From Aquimarina megaterium XH134 (lineage in GTDB: Bacteria; Bacteroidota; Bacteroidia; Flavobacteriales; Flavobacteriaceae), in contig NZ_JACB01000035.1 of assembly GCF_000520975.1 (NCBI RefSeq), positions 1 through 64,000 on the forward strand: DNA of 64,000 nt. The letters run 5' to 3'. Under the pieces are notes generated by a model that worked only from the letters and a program-made list of their open reading frames with translations, made no database searches and had not been told where the DNA came from. Of this stretch, positions 17,138-26,242 are shown in pieces. Made by a program: the position numbers and the translations under genes. Every line of letters starts with the position of its first letter. Position 1 is the first letter of the stretch.

Positions 17138-19159
17138 TTATTTAATTAATCCTGCTCGTTTTAATAACGCTTCAGGCTTAGGTTCTTGTCCTCTAAAACG
17201 TTTATAAAGAGTCATAGGGTTTTCTGTACCTCCTTTAGATAACACATGATCTTTAAATTTGGTAGCGATTTCACGATTAAAAATTCCATTTTCTTTAAAA
17301 TACTCAAAAGCATCAGCATCTAATACTTCTGCCCATTTATAAGAATAATACCCCGCAGAATACCCTCCTTGAAAAATATGCGAAAAAGCTGTACTCATAC
17401 AGTTTTCCTCTACATTTGGATACAAAGAAGTTGCCGAAAAAGTAGTTTTTTCATGTGCTTTTACGTCTTTTATATCGCTAGGATCTTGTGCATGCCATGA
17501 CATGTCGAGTAGTCCAAAACTCAATTGACGCAGTGTAGACATACCTTCCATAAAGGTTGCAGATTCTTTAATCTTTTCGACCAATTCCATTGGGATTATT
17601 TCACCTGTTTCATAGTGTTTTGCAAAAAGCTCTAAAGCTTCTTTTTCATAACACCAATTTTCCATAACTTGACTAGGTAATTCTACAAAATCCCAGTATA
17701 CACTAGTTCCCGACAAACCGGGATAGGTAGTATTAGCCAGCATACCATGTAATGCATGACCAAATTCATGAAATAGTGTTGTTACTTCATTAAACGTTAA
17801 TAAAGATGGTTTACTAGGTGTAGGTTTGGTGAAGTTGCAAACAATAGAAACATGAGGTCTTATGTTTTTATCATTCTTCCTCATTTGTGATTTATAGGAT
17901 GTCATCCATGCTCCATTACGTTTTCCTGGTCTGGGATGAAAATCGGCATAAAACAATGAAACAAAATTACCTTCAGTATCAGTAACATGATAAGTTTTTA
18001 CTTCTTCATGGTATTTGTCTACATCATTAACTTCTTTAAACTGAAGACCAAATAATTTATGGGCTACAGTAAAAACCCCTTCAATTACATTTTCTAACTT
18101 GAAATAAGGTTTCAGTTTTTCATCATCAAGGTCAAAAAGCTTTTGTTTTAGTTTTTCTGAATAGTAAGCTCCGTCCCATTTTTGTAAGTGATCAATCTCA
18201 TCTAATTCCTTTGCATAAGATGTTAATTGTTTAAATTCTCTTTCTGCCGCAGGTTTGGCCTTCTCTAAAATTTCATTTAGAAAAGAAAATACAGTATCGG
18301 GAGTTTCTGCCATTCGTTCTTCCAGTATATAATTGGCATGAGAGGAATATCCTAAAAGAAGAGCACGTTGATGTCTAAGGTTTGCAATTTTTAAAACAAT
18401 TTCCTGGTTGTCAAGATCGTCGTTGTGAAATCCTTTGGATCCAAAAGCAAGAGCTAGTTTTTTACGCAACTCTCGATTATCGGCATAAGTGATAAAAGGA
18501 ATATAGCTTGGGTAATCCAGAGTGATTAACCACCCTTTTTTACCTTTTGCTTCTGCCATAGATTTTGCTGCTTCCTTAGCTCCTTCTGGTAAACCAGCTA
18601 GATCAGATTCGTTGGTAAGCAACATCTCAAATTTATTAGTCTCGGCCAAGACATTTTCGCCAAACTTTAGGCTTAGCGTAGAAAGCTCTTTATCAACCTC
18701 TCTTAGTTTTTCTTTTTTTTCATCAGGAAGATTAGCTCCATTTCTCGAGAACGATTTGTATCTTTTTTCAAGAAGTCTGGATTGTTCTGGATTAAGATCT
18801 AATGATTCTTTTTGTGTATACACTACTTCGATTCTCTTAAATAAGTCGAGATTAAGTGCTATGTCATTACTAAATTCTGAAAGTAGAGGAGAGGCTTCTT
18901 GTGCTATTTTTTGAATCTCCTCATTAGTCTCAGCACTATTTAAATTAAAAAAGACACTTGTAACTCTATCTAACAACTCTCCGCAATATTCTAATGCCTC
19001 TATAGTATTAGAAAATGAAGGTGGTTCGGAATTAGAGACTATGGTATCAACTTGTTTTTTGGCAATAGAAATGCCGTTTTTTATAGCCGGTAAAAAATGA
19101 TCTGACTTTATTTCTGAAAATGGTGCAGCATCAAATGGTTTTAATAGTGGATTGTTCAT
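17138..19159 (-). CDS. M3-family zinc oligopeptidase (Dcp/PrlC type)
   Basis: The protein has 673 residues, the normal length for oligopeptidase A or peptidyl-dipeptidase Dcp. The zinc motif is His464-Glu465-Phe-Gly-His468 in TLFHEFGHALHGML, and the third ligand should be a Glu in the following FVELPSQVMENW. The N-terminus NPLLKPFDAAPFSEIKSDHF and the C-terminal YSYKWAEVLDADAFEYF are typical of the family. No signal peptide is seen, so it probably degrades short peptides in the cytosol. I cannot separate Dcp from PrlC by sight, so I give no symbol. The gene is monocistronic. Confidence 0.93.
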   Translation of the reverse strand: MNNPLLKPFDAAPFSEIKSDHFLPAIKNGISIAKKQVDTIVSNSEPPSFSNTIEALEYCGELLDRVTSVFFNLNSAETNEEIQKIAQEASPLLSEFSNDIALNLDLFKRIEVVYTQKESLDLNPEQSRLLEKRYKSFSRNGANLPDEKKEKLREVDKELSTLSLKFGENVLAETNKFEMLLTNESDLAGLPEGAKEAAKSMAEAKGKKGWLITLDYPSYIPFITYADNRELRKKLALAFGSKGFHNDDLDNQEIVLKIANLRHQRALLLGYSSHANYILEERMAETPDTVFSFLNEILEKAKPAAEREFKQLTSYAKELDEIDHLQKWDGAYYSEKLKQKLFDLDDEKLKPYFKLENVIEGVFTVAHKLFGLQFKEVNDVDKYHEEVKTYHVTDTEGNFVSLFYADFHPRPGKRNGAWMTSYKSQMRKNDKNIRPHVSIVCNFTKPTPSKPSLLTFNEVTTLFHEFGHALHGMLANTTYPGLSGTSVYWDFVELPSQVMENWCYEKEALELFAKHYETGEIIPMELVEKIKESATFMEGMSTLRQLSFGLLDMSWHAQDPSDIKDVKAHEKTTFSATSLYPNVEENCMSTAFSHIFQGGYSAGYYSYKWAEVLDADAFEYFKENGIFNREIATKFKDHVLSKGGTENPMTLYKRFRGQEPKPEALLKRAGLIK

Positions 19160-19390
19160 TGTGTATTAATGATTTCTTCTTGTTTTTTTATGTTACGTGT
19201 TCTTACATCGGAAAAAACAGCCTTTTATCGAAAAACGTTGCCAGGTTATGGGTGTTTTTCATTAAACTAAATTTTATACCAATAGATTTGATTAGGTTTA
19301 TTAGTATGGTCTAGTATTTAGAATAAAAGATTATTTTTATTTGGGGTATGAATATAAATAATTGTTCTAATGCAAAGACCAAATATATCG

Positions 19391-19415
19391 AAAGAGCTGC
19401 ATTTTGCAGCTCTTT
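19391..19415. terminator. Bidirectional hairpin with A/T flanks
   Basis: AAAGAGCTGCA pairs with TGCAGCTCTTT around TTT. It is too far (over 230 bp) upstream of the M3 gene to end it, and no plus-strand gene leads into it. Confidence 0.5.
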
Positions 19416-19424
19416 TGTCTTCTA

Positions 19425-19546
19425 TTTTTTAGTAAAAAACCCATTTTTTACTAAAAAAACTGTTTTACTGTCTGTTTTTTCGATCAAAAAATAGTTAAAA
19501 AAATCTTAATTATTGTTTTTTGTCGATGAAATTGGTATTTCATCGA
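19425..19546. repeat. Cluster of three further inverted repeats
   Basis: Three hairpins lie in a row: 15-bp arms at 19425-19439 and 19444-19458 (loop CCCA); 9-bp arms at 19472-19480 and 19486-19494 (loop CGATC); and 10-bp arms TCGATGAAAT at 19523-19532 and 19537-19546 (loop TGGT). They differ in sequence, so this is not a simple repeat array. Confidence 0.6.
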
Positions 19547-19575
19547 AAACTATGAATATTTTAGCATTACTTTTA

Positions 19576-19605
19576 TTGTGTAATTAAAGTAAGGTTTTAC
19601 CTTTG
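19576..19605 (+). promoter_or_regulatory. Bacteroidota promoter for a candidate small RNA
   Basis: TTG (19576-19578), 19 nt, TACCTTTG (19598-19605). Both boxes and the spacing are the same as in the rpsL promoter at 55643-55672. No protein-coding gene follows on this strand. Confidence 0.6.
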
Positions 19606-19611
19606 TTGTAG

Positions 19612-19738
19612 GTTTTAAGAGTAATGGTCTTACGATGAATTTTTTGTGTAATATATTTAAGTTGGTTAATAAATATTGTTATATTCTTTTGTAAGGCCTG
19701 ATATTCAAAAGAGTCACTGAAAAGTGACTCTTTTTTTT
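19612..19738 (+). ncRNA. Candidate small RNA of about 125 nt
   Basis: This segment starts about 7 nt after a strong promoter and ends at a terminator (stem 19707-19718 with 19723-19734, then eight T). It holds only a 19-codon frame (MNFLCNIFKLVNKYCYILL). It ends next to the stop of purE on the other strand, so the terminator may be shared. A trans-acting RNA or a very short peptide mRNA are both possible. Confidence 0.45.
19707..19738 (+). terminator. Terminator between the small RNA candidate and purE
   Basis: AAAAGAGTCACT pairs with AGTGACTCTTTT (loop GAAA) and is followed by eight T on the plus strand. The minus strand has only four T, so plus is the favoured direction. Confidence 0.75.
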
Positions 19739-19739
19739 G

Positions 19740-20225
19740 TTATTTTTTTATCTGCTTAGCTCCTTCGATTACTTTTTGCTTTAATCCTTCTTTGTAGATT
19801 AAGATTTTATCTAAAACACATGTATCATTTGCACCTATAATTTGTGCTGCTAAAATACCAGCATTTAGAGCTCCATCTAAAGCTACAGTAGCTACAGGAA
19901 CTCCGCCAGGCATTTGTAAAATAGATAAAACAGAGTCCCATCCATCGATAGAGTTACGAGACTTAACAGGAACGCCAATCACTGGTAGAGGAGATAATGA
20001 AGCCACCATCCCGGGAAGATGAGCAGCGCCACCAGCACCAGCTACAATAACTTGTATGCCTCTTGTATGAGCATTTTTGGCATAATCAAATAATTTTTCT
20101 GGAGTACGATGTGCCGAAACAATGTCTACTTCGACTTCGATATCAAAACCTCGTAATACTTCGATAGCTTTTTCCATTACTGGCATATCACTAGTACTAC
20201 CCATTATTATTCCTACCTTGCTCAT
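19740..20225 (-). CDS. purE: N5-carboxyaminoimidazole ribonucleotide mutase
   Basis: The protein has 161 residues, the usual size of class I PurE. Recognisable stretches are GIIMGSTSDMPVM, the catalytic-site VSAHRTPEKLF and VAGAGGAAHLPGM, and LSILQMPGGVPVATVA. It moves the carboxyl group of N5-CAIR to C4 in purine synthesis, in the cytosol. purK, which makes N5-CAIR, is directly upstream in the same direction with 91 bp between, so they probably form an operon. Confidence 0.97.
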   Translation of the reverse strand: MSKVGIIMGSTSDMPVMEKAIEVLRGFDIEVEVDIVSAHRTPEKLFDYAKNAHTRGIQVIVAGAGGAAHLPGMVASLSPLPVIGVPVKSRNSIDGWDSVLSILQMPGGVPVATVALDGALNAGILAAQIIGANDTCVLDKILIYKEGLKQKVIEGAKQIKK

Positions 20226-20316
20226 TATATTATTTGTTATTGTTAGTATTTGTTTGTCAAAAATTAGTAATCATAATAGAGTATGAAGGTATATAAAATA
20301 AGTTTCTACACCTCTG

Positions 20317-21471
20317 TTAACTAATTACTTGTATTGTGTTTTTTACTTTTTCAGCTATTTTTCGAGCTTCATCTATGTTTTCATGAACTATAGTAACATG
20401 CCCCATTTTTCTATAAGGACGTGTTTGTTTTTTACCATAAATATGTGGTGTAACACCTTTCATTTTCATGATTTCTTCTATGTTTTTATAAATAACATCT
20501 CCTGTGTATCCTTCTTGACCTACCAGATTGACCATAATACCACCTACTTTACTTTCTGTAGCTCCTAAAGGCAAATCTAGGATAGCTCTTATGTGTTGTT
20601 CAAATTGATTAGTATAGCTTGCTTCGATGCTATAATGTCCACTATTATGTGGTCTTGGTGCAACTTCATTTACAAGAATCTCATCTTCTTGTGTTTGAAA
20701 CATTTCTACAGCCAGTACTCCTACATGCTCAAAAGCTTTAGACACTTTCTCGGCAATTTTTACTGCTTTTTGAGCAATTTTAGAATCAATTCTGGCTGGG
20801 CAAATCACATATTCTACCTGGTTGGCCTCTGGATGAAACTCCATCTCTACCACAGGATAGGTTTTGATTTCTCCACTAGGATTGCGAACAACAATTACAG
20901 CTAATTCATTTTTAAAATCAACTAAATGTTCTGCAATGCATTCTGTATCAGGAATTTTTGCTAAATCTGCTCCAGATCTAATAATAGAAACGCCTTTACC
21001 ATCATATCCTCCCTGTGTACTTTTCCAAACAAATGGAAGTTTGATTCTATTGTTGGTAATTCCTTCAGTAAGGTGAGCCTTGTTAGAAAACCGTGTGAAC
21101 TCTGCAGTTGGAATTTTGTTTTCCTCGTAAAAAAGCTTCTGTTCTCCTTTGTTTTGTATCTTTTCCAGAGTTTTTGAACTTGGATAGACTTTTTTGCCTT
21201 CTTTCTCTAGTTGAACTAAAGCTTCTAGATTTACAGTTTCAATTTCAAAAGTGAGTATATCTACCTTTTTTCCAAAATTATAAACAGTCTCATAATCCAT
21301 CAAATTACCTTGTTGAAAATGATCACATGCAATTTTGCAAGGAGCATCTTGACTTGGGTCAAGGACATATGTTTGGATGTCATATTTTCGGGTGTCATAA
21401 AGCATCATCTTACCTAGCTGACCTCCTCCTAGTATTCCTAACTTAAAGTTTGACGAGAAAAAATTTGTCAT
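20317..21471 (-). CDS. purK: N5-carboxyaminoimidazole ribonucleotide synthetase
   Basis: The protein has 384 residues. It begins FKLGILGGGQLGKMML, the PurK N-terminus, followed by an ATP-grasp domain with STQGGYDGKGV and NEVAPRPHNSGHYSIEAS. PurK uses ATP and bicarbonate to convert AIR to N5-CAIR, which PurE then rearranges. It is the first gene of the purKE pair. The upstream 290 bp are shared with the divergently transcribed hpt-adk gene, so purine synthesis and salvage start from one intergenic region. Confidence 0.97.
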   Translation of the reverse strand: MTNFFSSNFKLGILGGGQLGKMMLYDTRKYDIQTYVLDPSQDAPCKIACDHFQQGNLMDYETVYNFGKKVDILTFEIETVNLEALVQLEKEGKKVYPSSKTLEKIQNKGEQKLFYEENKIPTAEFTRFSNKAHLTEGITNNRIKLPFVWKSTQGGYDGKGVSIIRSGADLAKIPDTECIAEHLVDFKNELAVIVVRNPSGEIKTYPVVEMEFHPEANQVEYVICPARIDSKIAQKAVKIAEKVSKAFEHVGVLAVEMFQTQEDEILVNEVAPRPHNSGHYSIEASYTNQFEQHIRAILDLPLGATESKVGGIMVNLVGQEGYTGDVIYKNIEEIMKMKGVTPHIYGKKQTRPYRKMGHVTIVHENIDEARKIAEKVKNTIQVIS

Positions 21472-21711
21472 TTTCGGGGTTTCAAATTTATCTTAAAATG
21501 CAAAAATAATTTTTTCAGAAGGAATAACCACAATAATGTAAGGTAAATGCAATAAGTTAACCATAATAAAGCTTATTTTGTTGGTATGCGTTTTTATTTG
21601 TTGATGATTAAATCTATACTAATTCTGTATTTGTATAACAATCATTTTGACCTGTTTGTGGTTGTAAGAAGGTTGATGTCGTAATTCTTAGTTATGCTCA
21701 TTACTAATCAC

Positions 21712-21719
21712 TATCTTTG
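21712..21719 (+). promoter_or_regulatory. Candidate -7 element of the hpt-adk promoter
   Basis: TATCTTTG matches TAnnTTTG, 44 bp before the ATG. The -33 position has TTA rather than TTG. Confidence 0.45.
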
Positions 21720-21763
21720 CGGCTTTAAATTAAAAAATCAAACCAGAACAAGTATAAAATAAG

Positions 21764-22870
21764 ATGGTAAAACTGCACGATTTACAGTTTGTTCCTTTCA
21801 TTAGTGAAGAAGAAATAAAGACTGCAATAGATAAGGTATCTGCTGGATTAAATCAAGATTTAGCAGATAAAAACCCTTTATTTATAGGAGTATTAAATGG
21901 TGCGTTTATGTTTGCTTCAGAGGTTTTGAAACGGTTTGATTATGATTGCGAAATTAGCTTTGTGAAATTAGCATCGTACGAAGGAACCGAAACTACGCAC
22001 GAGGTTAAAGAGTTAGTAGGTCTAGGTGAAGAGGTTTCAGGAAGAACAGTGGTGATCTTAGAAGATATTGTAGATACGGGTAATACGATCGAAGTGCTAA
22101 CAAAAATGTTAGTAGAAAAAGGGTGCTTAACATACAAAATAGCTACTCTATTTTATAAACCCGAAGCATATACTAAAAAAATTAATATAAATTATATTGG
22201 GATAGAAATCCCAAATCGATTTATTGTAGGATACGGACTTGATTATAATGGATTAGGGCGTAATCTTACAGAAGTTTATCAATTAAAACCAAACAACATG
22301 ACAAATTTGGTGTTATTCGGACCTCCAGGAGCAGGAAAAGGAACACAAGCAGAAGTTTTAAAACAAAAATATAATCTGATACATATCTCTACAGGAGATG
22401 TGTTTAGATACAACATAAAAAATGAAACAGAGTTAGGTACTTTGGCAAAATCATATATCGATAAAGGTCAATTGGTACCAGATGAGGTTACAATTAATAT
22501 GCTGAATGCCGAAGTTGATAAAAACCCAGAAGCTAAAGGCTTTATTTTTGATGGGTTTCCAAGGACCGAGGCTCAGGCAGATTCGCTAGCTAAATTACTA
22601 GAGTCAAAAGGAGCAATGGTTAGTGCAATGGTAGCTCTAGAGGTAGATGATGAGGTATTAGTACAACGATTACTCGAAAGAGGAAAAACATCAGGACGAC
22701 CCGATGATGCAGATGAAAAAGTGATACGTAATCGTATTAAAGTATATTATGACGAAACAGCTATCTTAAAGAATTACTACCAAAAACAAGATAAATATTT
22801 TGGAGTAGATGGAGTAGGAGGTATCGATGAAATTACAGAGAGGTTAAGTAGTGTAATAGACAAACTTTAG
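21764..22870 (+). CDS. adk: Fused hypoxanthine phosphoribosyltransferase and adenylate kinase
   Basis: The protein has 368 residues and two enzymes in one frame. Residues 1-175 are Hpt: the PRPP loop is VVILEDIVDTGNT and the C-terminal part has RFIVGYGLDYNG. From Met179 comes a complete adenylate kinase of 190 residues with the P-loop GPPGAGKGT, ISTGDVFR, FDGFPRT and GRPDDADE in a short LID without zinc cysteines. The Hpt half turns hypoxanthine or guanine plus PRPP into IMP or GMP; the Adk half interconverts AMP, ADP and ATP. An ATG at 22298 could also start Adk alone. I believe this fusion recurs in Flavobacteriaceae. obg follows 86 bp downstream. Confidence 0.95.
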   Translation: MVKLHDLQFVPFISEEEIKTAIDKVSAGLNQDLADKNPLFIGVLNGAFMFASEVLKRFDYDCEISFVKLASYEGTETTHEVKELVGLGEEVSGRTVVILEDIVDTGNTIEVLTKMLVEKGCLTYKIATLFYKPEAYTKKININYIGIEIPNRFIVGYGLDYNGLGRNLTEVYQLKPNNMTNLVLFGPPGAGKGTQAEVLKQKYNLIHISTGDVFRYNIKNETELGTLAKSYIDKGQLVPDEVTINMLNAEVDKNPEAKGFIFDGFPRTEAQADSLAKLLESKGAMVSAMVALEVDDEVLVQRLLERGKTSGRPDDADEKVIRNRIKVYYDETAILKNYYQKQDKYFGVDGVGGIDEITERLSSVIDKL

Positions 22871-22956
22871 TTTGTGAAAGCTGAATCTAATTCAGTATAG
22901 TAAAAGTAAAATTGAAATATCTCTGATTTTTATTAGGGTGATATAGGAAACGAATT

Positions 22957-23955
22957 ATGACAGAAGGGAATTTTGTAGATTATGTAAAATTACATATAAC
23001 TTCCGGGAACGGAGGGAAAGGATCTGCACATTTACATCGTGAGAAATACATTACCAAAGGAGGACCCGATGGTGGTGATGGAGGCCGTGGTGGTCATGTT
23101 ATTATTCGCGCAAACCCTAACATGTGGACACTACATCACCTTAAATTTAAACGCCATCTAAGAGCTGGTCACGGAGGGCACGGAAGTAAAAGCAGAAGCA
23201 CAGGAGCCGATGGAGAAGATGTTTATGTAGATGTACCTCTGGGAACAGTAATTCGGGATACCGAAACACAAGATATTATTAAAGAAATTACCGAGGTAGG
23301 ACAAGAATATATTGCTGCCGAAGGTGGTATGGGGGGTAGAGGTAACTGGCATTTTAAAAGCCCAACAAATCAAACTCCTCGCTATGCCCAACCAGGTGTA
23401 GAAGGACAAGAACATGATGTTACGCTAGAGCTTAAAGTACTGGCAGATGTTGGATTGGTAGGGTTTCCTAATGCAGGAAAATCTACTTTGCTGTCGGTTA
23501 TAACCGCCGCAAAACCAAAAATTGCAGATTATGAGTTTACTACACTTAAACCAAATCTGGGTATTGTAGAATATAGAGATTTTCAAACTTTTGTGATGGC
23601 TGATATTCCTGGTATTATAGAAGGAGCAGCAGAAGGTAAAGGTATAGGCCATCGTTTTTTACGTCATATCGAACGTAATTCTACCTTGTTGTTTTTGATT
23701 CCGGCAGATGCTCCCGATATCAAAGAACAATATGAAATCCTTTTGGATGAACTACGACGGTACAATCCAGATTTATTAGATAAAGAACGACTTATAGCAA
23801 TATCGAAATCTGATATGTTAGATAATGAATTAAAAGAAGAATTGAAGGTAGAGTTAGATCAGCAACTCAACGTTTCTTACCTGTTTATTTCTTCGGTAGC
23901 ACAACAAGGTTTGCAAGAGTTAAAAGATAAGCTTTGGCAAATGTTGAATGACTAA
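22957..23955 (+). CDS. obgE: Obg-family GTPase, ribosome assembly
   Basis: The protein has 332 residues. The glycine-rich Obg fold comes first (about 1-158, with [12 protein letters not shown]), followed by a G domain with [11 protein letters not shown] (G1), DIPGIIEG (G3) and ISKSDML (G4). It lacks the C-terminal OCT domain of some Gram-positive Obg proteins, as is normal in Bacteroidota. Obg binds the large ribosomal subunit and links its assembly to nucleotide levels. It follows hpt-adk in the same direction. Confidence 0.97.
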   Translation: MTEGNFVDYVKLHITSGNGGKGSAHLHREKYITKGGPDGGDGGRGGHVIIRANPNMWTLHHLKFKRHLRAGHGGHGSKSRSTGADGEDVYVDVPLGTVIRDTETQDIIKEITEVGQEYIAAEGGMGGRGNWHFKSPTNQTPRYAQPGVEGQEHDVTLELKVLADVGLVGFPNAGKSTLLSVITAAKPKIADYEFTTLKPNLGIVEYRDFQTFVMADIPGIIEGAAEGKGIGHRFLRHIERNSTLLFLIPADAPDIKEQYEILLDELRRYNPDLLDKERLIAISKSDMLDNELKEELKVELDQQLNVSYLFISSVAQQGLQELKDKLWQMLND

Positions 23956-24378
23956 AAATTTGATTTCTTATTTTGTAATATAGTATTAGTGCTAATTCTA
24001 CTTTAGCATTAAGATAATATATTAACTTTTTTTGCATAGTTTCATATTTAGTGCACCACTTATTTTTCTAATAAAAAAGACTTACAATTCTTCAATTTCT
24101 TTTTCTACAAAGTAGAAACCAAACATTCTGGAGTTCTTCATTGCATTGTTATATGTAGTTCCTTCTCTTGAAATGTAATATTACCATTCAATAAAAGATC
24201 TTAACCATAGATCAAAAGCCAAAATTCCCATTATAACCCCAGAAAGGTTCTTTGCTAATTTTTCAAATATCAAATAATACGTATCGAATATCACTAAAAG
24301 CAATGCGGATATGAAGTAAAGCTATTTTTGTTTTGACCGATATCTATATTTGAACACTTAAAAAATTCCTTTAATAAT
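23956..24378. other. 423-bp gap with a probable gene remnant
   Basis: The only structure I see is a minus-strand coding-like remnant at 24082-24321. The rest is A/T-rich and without hairpins or frames. The five-gene unknown cluster begins at 24379. Confidence 0.4.
24082..24321 (-). pseudogene. Remnant of a small membrane protein gene
   Basis: Read on the minus strand in one frame, this stretch gives a hydrophobic segment (LYFISALLLVIFDTYYLIFE, then NLSGVIMGILAFDLWLRSFIEW), one TAA stop, then YYISREGTTYNNAMKNSRMF and GFYFVEKEIEEL, then stop. The composition on both sides of the single stop is protein-like, and there is no ATG at the front. I read it as a gene that lost its start and gained a stop. 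The family is unknown. Confidence 0.35.
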
Positions 24379-25758
24379 ATGAATCAATTTAAGAGTATTC
24401 TCATTGTCATTTTAGTATTGTTTTCTGTAAAGACAAGTGCTCAAAAAATTCCTGATGGACTCTATTTTGTGAGCGGAAATAAAATAAATCAAATTACTAT
24501 TCTTAATAGAAGAGATGGAAGTATAAAAGCAACATTCGATACATATCGAGGAACTTCAGAGATGGCTTTTTCATTACTAAAAAACATACCAGGTAGTTAT
24601 GAAAGTGTTGATACTAAAGAAAGTTACATTTTGACAAAAAAGAATAACCTTTTAACACTTCTGGTATTAGGAGATATGAATCTGGTCATAAAAAAAGAAG
24701 TTTTGGCGATTAGTAAAAAAGAACTAAAAGCGGCAAAAAAACAACTAGGTATTAAGTCCGAATTATCTAAGGAGTTAGGAAGCCTTTGGGGGAAAAAGAA
24801 AAAGAAGGAGGAGGAAGAAAAAGGGCCTTTAGAATATTTTGTGAAAGATGCAACGTCAGATTTTCATCAAAAGAATGTTGGGAAAATAGTTTTCTTTTCT
24901 AAAGAGCCTACTGTTGGTAACGAAGATGTATCAACAATAAAAACAGATTTTAAAGTTGGAGATGAAATTTGGGGAGTGGCTTACTTTCCTGCAAAAATGA
25001 AAGATAGCTATTATTTGAAACGGCTAAGTAATCGTTTTCAAGATAATTTTGGACGAAATCACTATTGGATAACTATAGGAATGGATAAAATGGAGAAAGA
25101 TCTGTTGCCAAAAGAAAATGAAGTAGTAAATCAATGTACCGTGAAAAGGTTGAAAAAAGCAGATTTAGAGAAAAATTATGCGGTATTTCAAATAGTTCCT
25201 TCTTCTCTAGAGAGTATGAAAACGGATAGAGATGGAGCTTCCTTTTTGTTGGGAAGAATGGGCGAGCGCTTAGATCCTTATAAGCATAATTTAAGAATTT
25301 CACTTACCGATGGGAAAATGGATCAGGAAGATGAACTCTATTTTGGTACGATAACCTATGATACAACAAAGGGAACAGAAAGTTTAATAATGATGGCTAA
25401 AGAAATTGAAGAAGGAGCTTTAAAAGCAAAAAGAGCACCTACTCCTGTAAAACATAATGCAAATTTGGAAGCAGAAATGATGCAACAAATTGAGTTATGG
25501 GCAAATACGAAAGACTGGCCAGGGGTGAAATTTCATAAAGTTATGATCACATTAGATTGGCAAATCTTAAGGGATGATTATGGAAATATTACGGGAAATT
25601 ATGTAGAAGGTGATGTGCTATATTCTGATGATGAAGGCTGTGGTTATAGAAATTTTGGATTTTTAAAAGCCTATTTAGGTAATGGGCAATATGATGAAAA
25701 CATCAAACAGCATACCATTGGTCATAGAGGAGAATTAAGTTGTGATAAAGTGAAATAA
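24379..25758 (+). CDS. Secreted protein of unknown function, first gene of an unassigned cluster
   Basis: The protein has 459 residues. A signal peptide ends at about residue 21 (VKTSAQ). A lysine/glutamate-rich stretch (WGKKKKKEEEEKG, about 136-148) separates a small N-terminal beta domain from a larger C-terminal part that ends with two cysteines, in DDEGCGYRNFGF and GELSCDKVK. I do not recognise the family. The C-terminal half is acidic and mixed alpha/beta, with no catalytic motif that I can name. Four more genes of the same direction follow up to 27837, with gaps of 59, 146, 10 and 1 bp. Confidence 0.8.
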   Translation: MNQFKSILIVILVLFSVKTSAQKIPDGLYFVSGNKINQITILNRRDGSIKATFDTYRGTSEMAFSLLKNIPGSYESVDTKESYILTKKNNLLTLLVLGDMNLVIKKEVLAISKKELKAAKKQLGIKSELSKELGSLWGKKKKKEEEEKGPLEYFVKDATSDFHQKNVGKIVFFSKEPTVGNEDVSTIKTDFKVGDEIWGVAYFPAKMKDSYYLKRLSNRFQDNFGRNHYWITIGMDKMEKDLLPKENEVVNQCTVKRLKKADLEKNYAVFQIVPSSLESMKTDRDGASFLLGRMGERLDPYKHNLRISLTDGKMDQEDELYFGTITYDTTKGTESLIMMAKEIEEGALKAKRAPTPVKHNANLEAEMMQQIELWANTKDWPGVKFHKVMITLDWQILRDDYGNITGNYVEGDVLYSDDEGCGYRNFGFLKAYLGNGQYDENIKQHTIGHRGELSCDKVK

Positions 25759-25817
25759 ACAACAAAATACAGGTACTGATTATAGAAAAGGTTACTTAGC
25801 CAGTAAAAAAAATAGTT

Positions 25818-26171
25818 ATGAAAGAAGAGTTAGTAAAAGAAGGAATCCAAAAAGAAGAAAAAGTAGGATATCTTAAATCAAAAGTAAACTTGATGCAGGG
25901 AACACTTTATTTAACACCCAATAGACTTGTGTTAGATGCCCATAAGACTGGTGTAAGTGGATTAGGGCTTTTGGGTAGTTTACTCAAAAAACAAGTTGAA
26001 AAGAAAAGTTTTGGATTTAATCTTGAGTTTAAGGAAATACAGAAAATAACCCAGGGAAAACATGGTGTAACAAAAAATGTCCTGGAGGTTACAAGTAAAC
26101 AAAATGAAACATATAGGATCATTGTGAAAAATTATGAAGAGTGGGAAAATGAATTGAATCAAAAATTGTAA
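25818..26171 (+). CDS. GRAM/PH-like domain protein
   Basis: The protein has 117 residues and no signal or membrane segment. NLMQGTLYLTPNRLVLDA (about 25-42), followed by the beta strands FNLEFKEIQKITQGKHG and NVLEVTSKQNETYRIIV and a final helix YEEWENELNQKL, is the layout of a GRAM domain (PH superfold). GRAM domains bind lipids or proteins at membranes in eukaryotes; in bacteria their roles are mostly unknown. It is the second gene of the unassigned cluster. Confidence 0.7.
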   Translation: MKEELVKEGIQKEEKVGYLKSKVNLMQGTLYLTPNRLVLDAHKTGVSGLGLLGSLLKKQVEKKSFGFNLEFKEIQKITQGKHGVTKNVLEVTSKQNETYRIIVKNYEEWENELNQKL

Positions 26172-26242
26172 CCTTTTAATTTGAACAAAAGGAAATATAC
26201 TCTTTTAGAATCAAAAGAAGATCTATCCCTTCTCCTAAAAAG

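Larger units (their letters stand above)
19160..19739. other. 580-bp gap rich in hairpins, with a candidate small RNA
   Basis: The gap contains four tightly packed inverted repeats (19391-19415, 19425-19458, 19472-19494, 19523-19546), then a plus-strand promoter (19576-19605) and a terminator (19707-19738). There is no reading frame longer than about 20 codons that looks real in the second half. Confidence 0.55.

Noticed and set aside
18522-18914. 130-codon plus-strand frame opposite the M3 peptidase
   Set aside because: Antisense to conserved M3 sequence, Ser/Leu-rich, no motif. A shadow.
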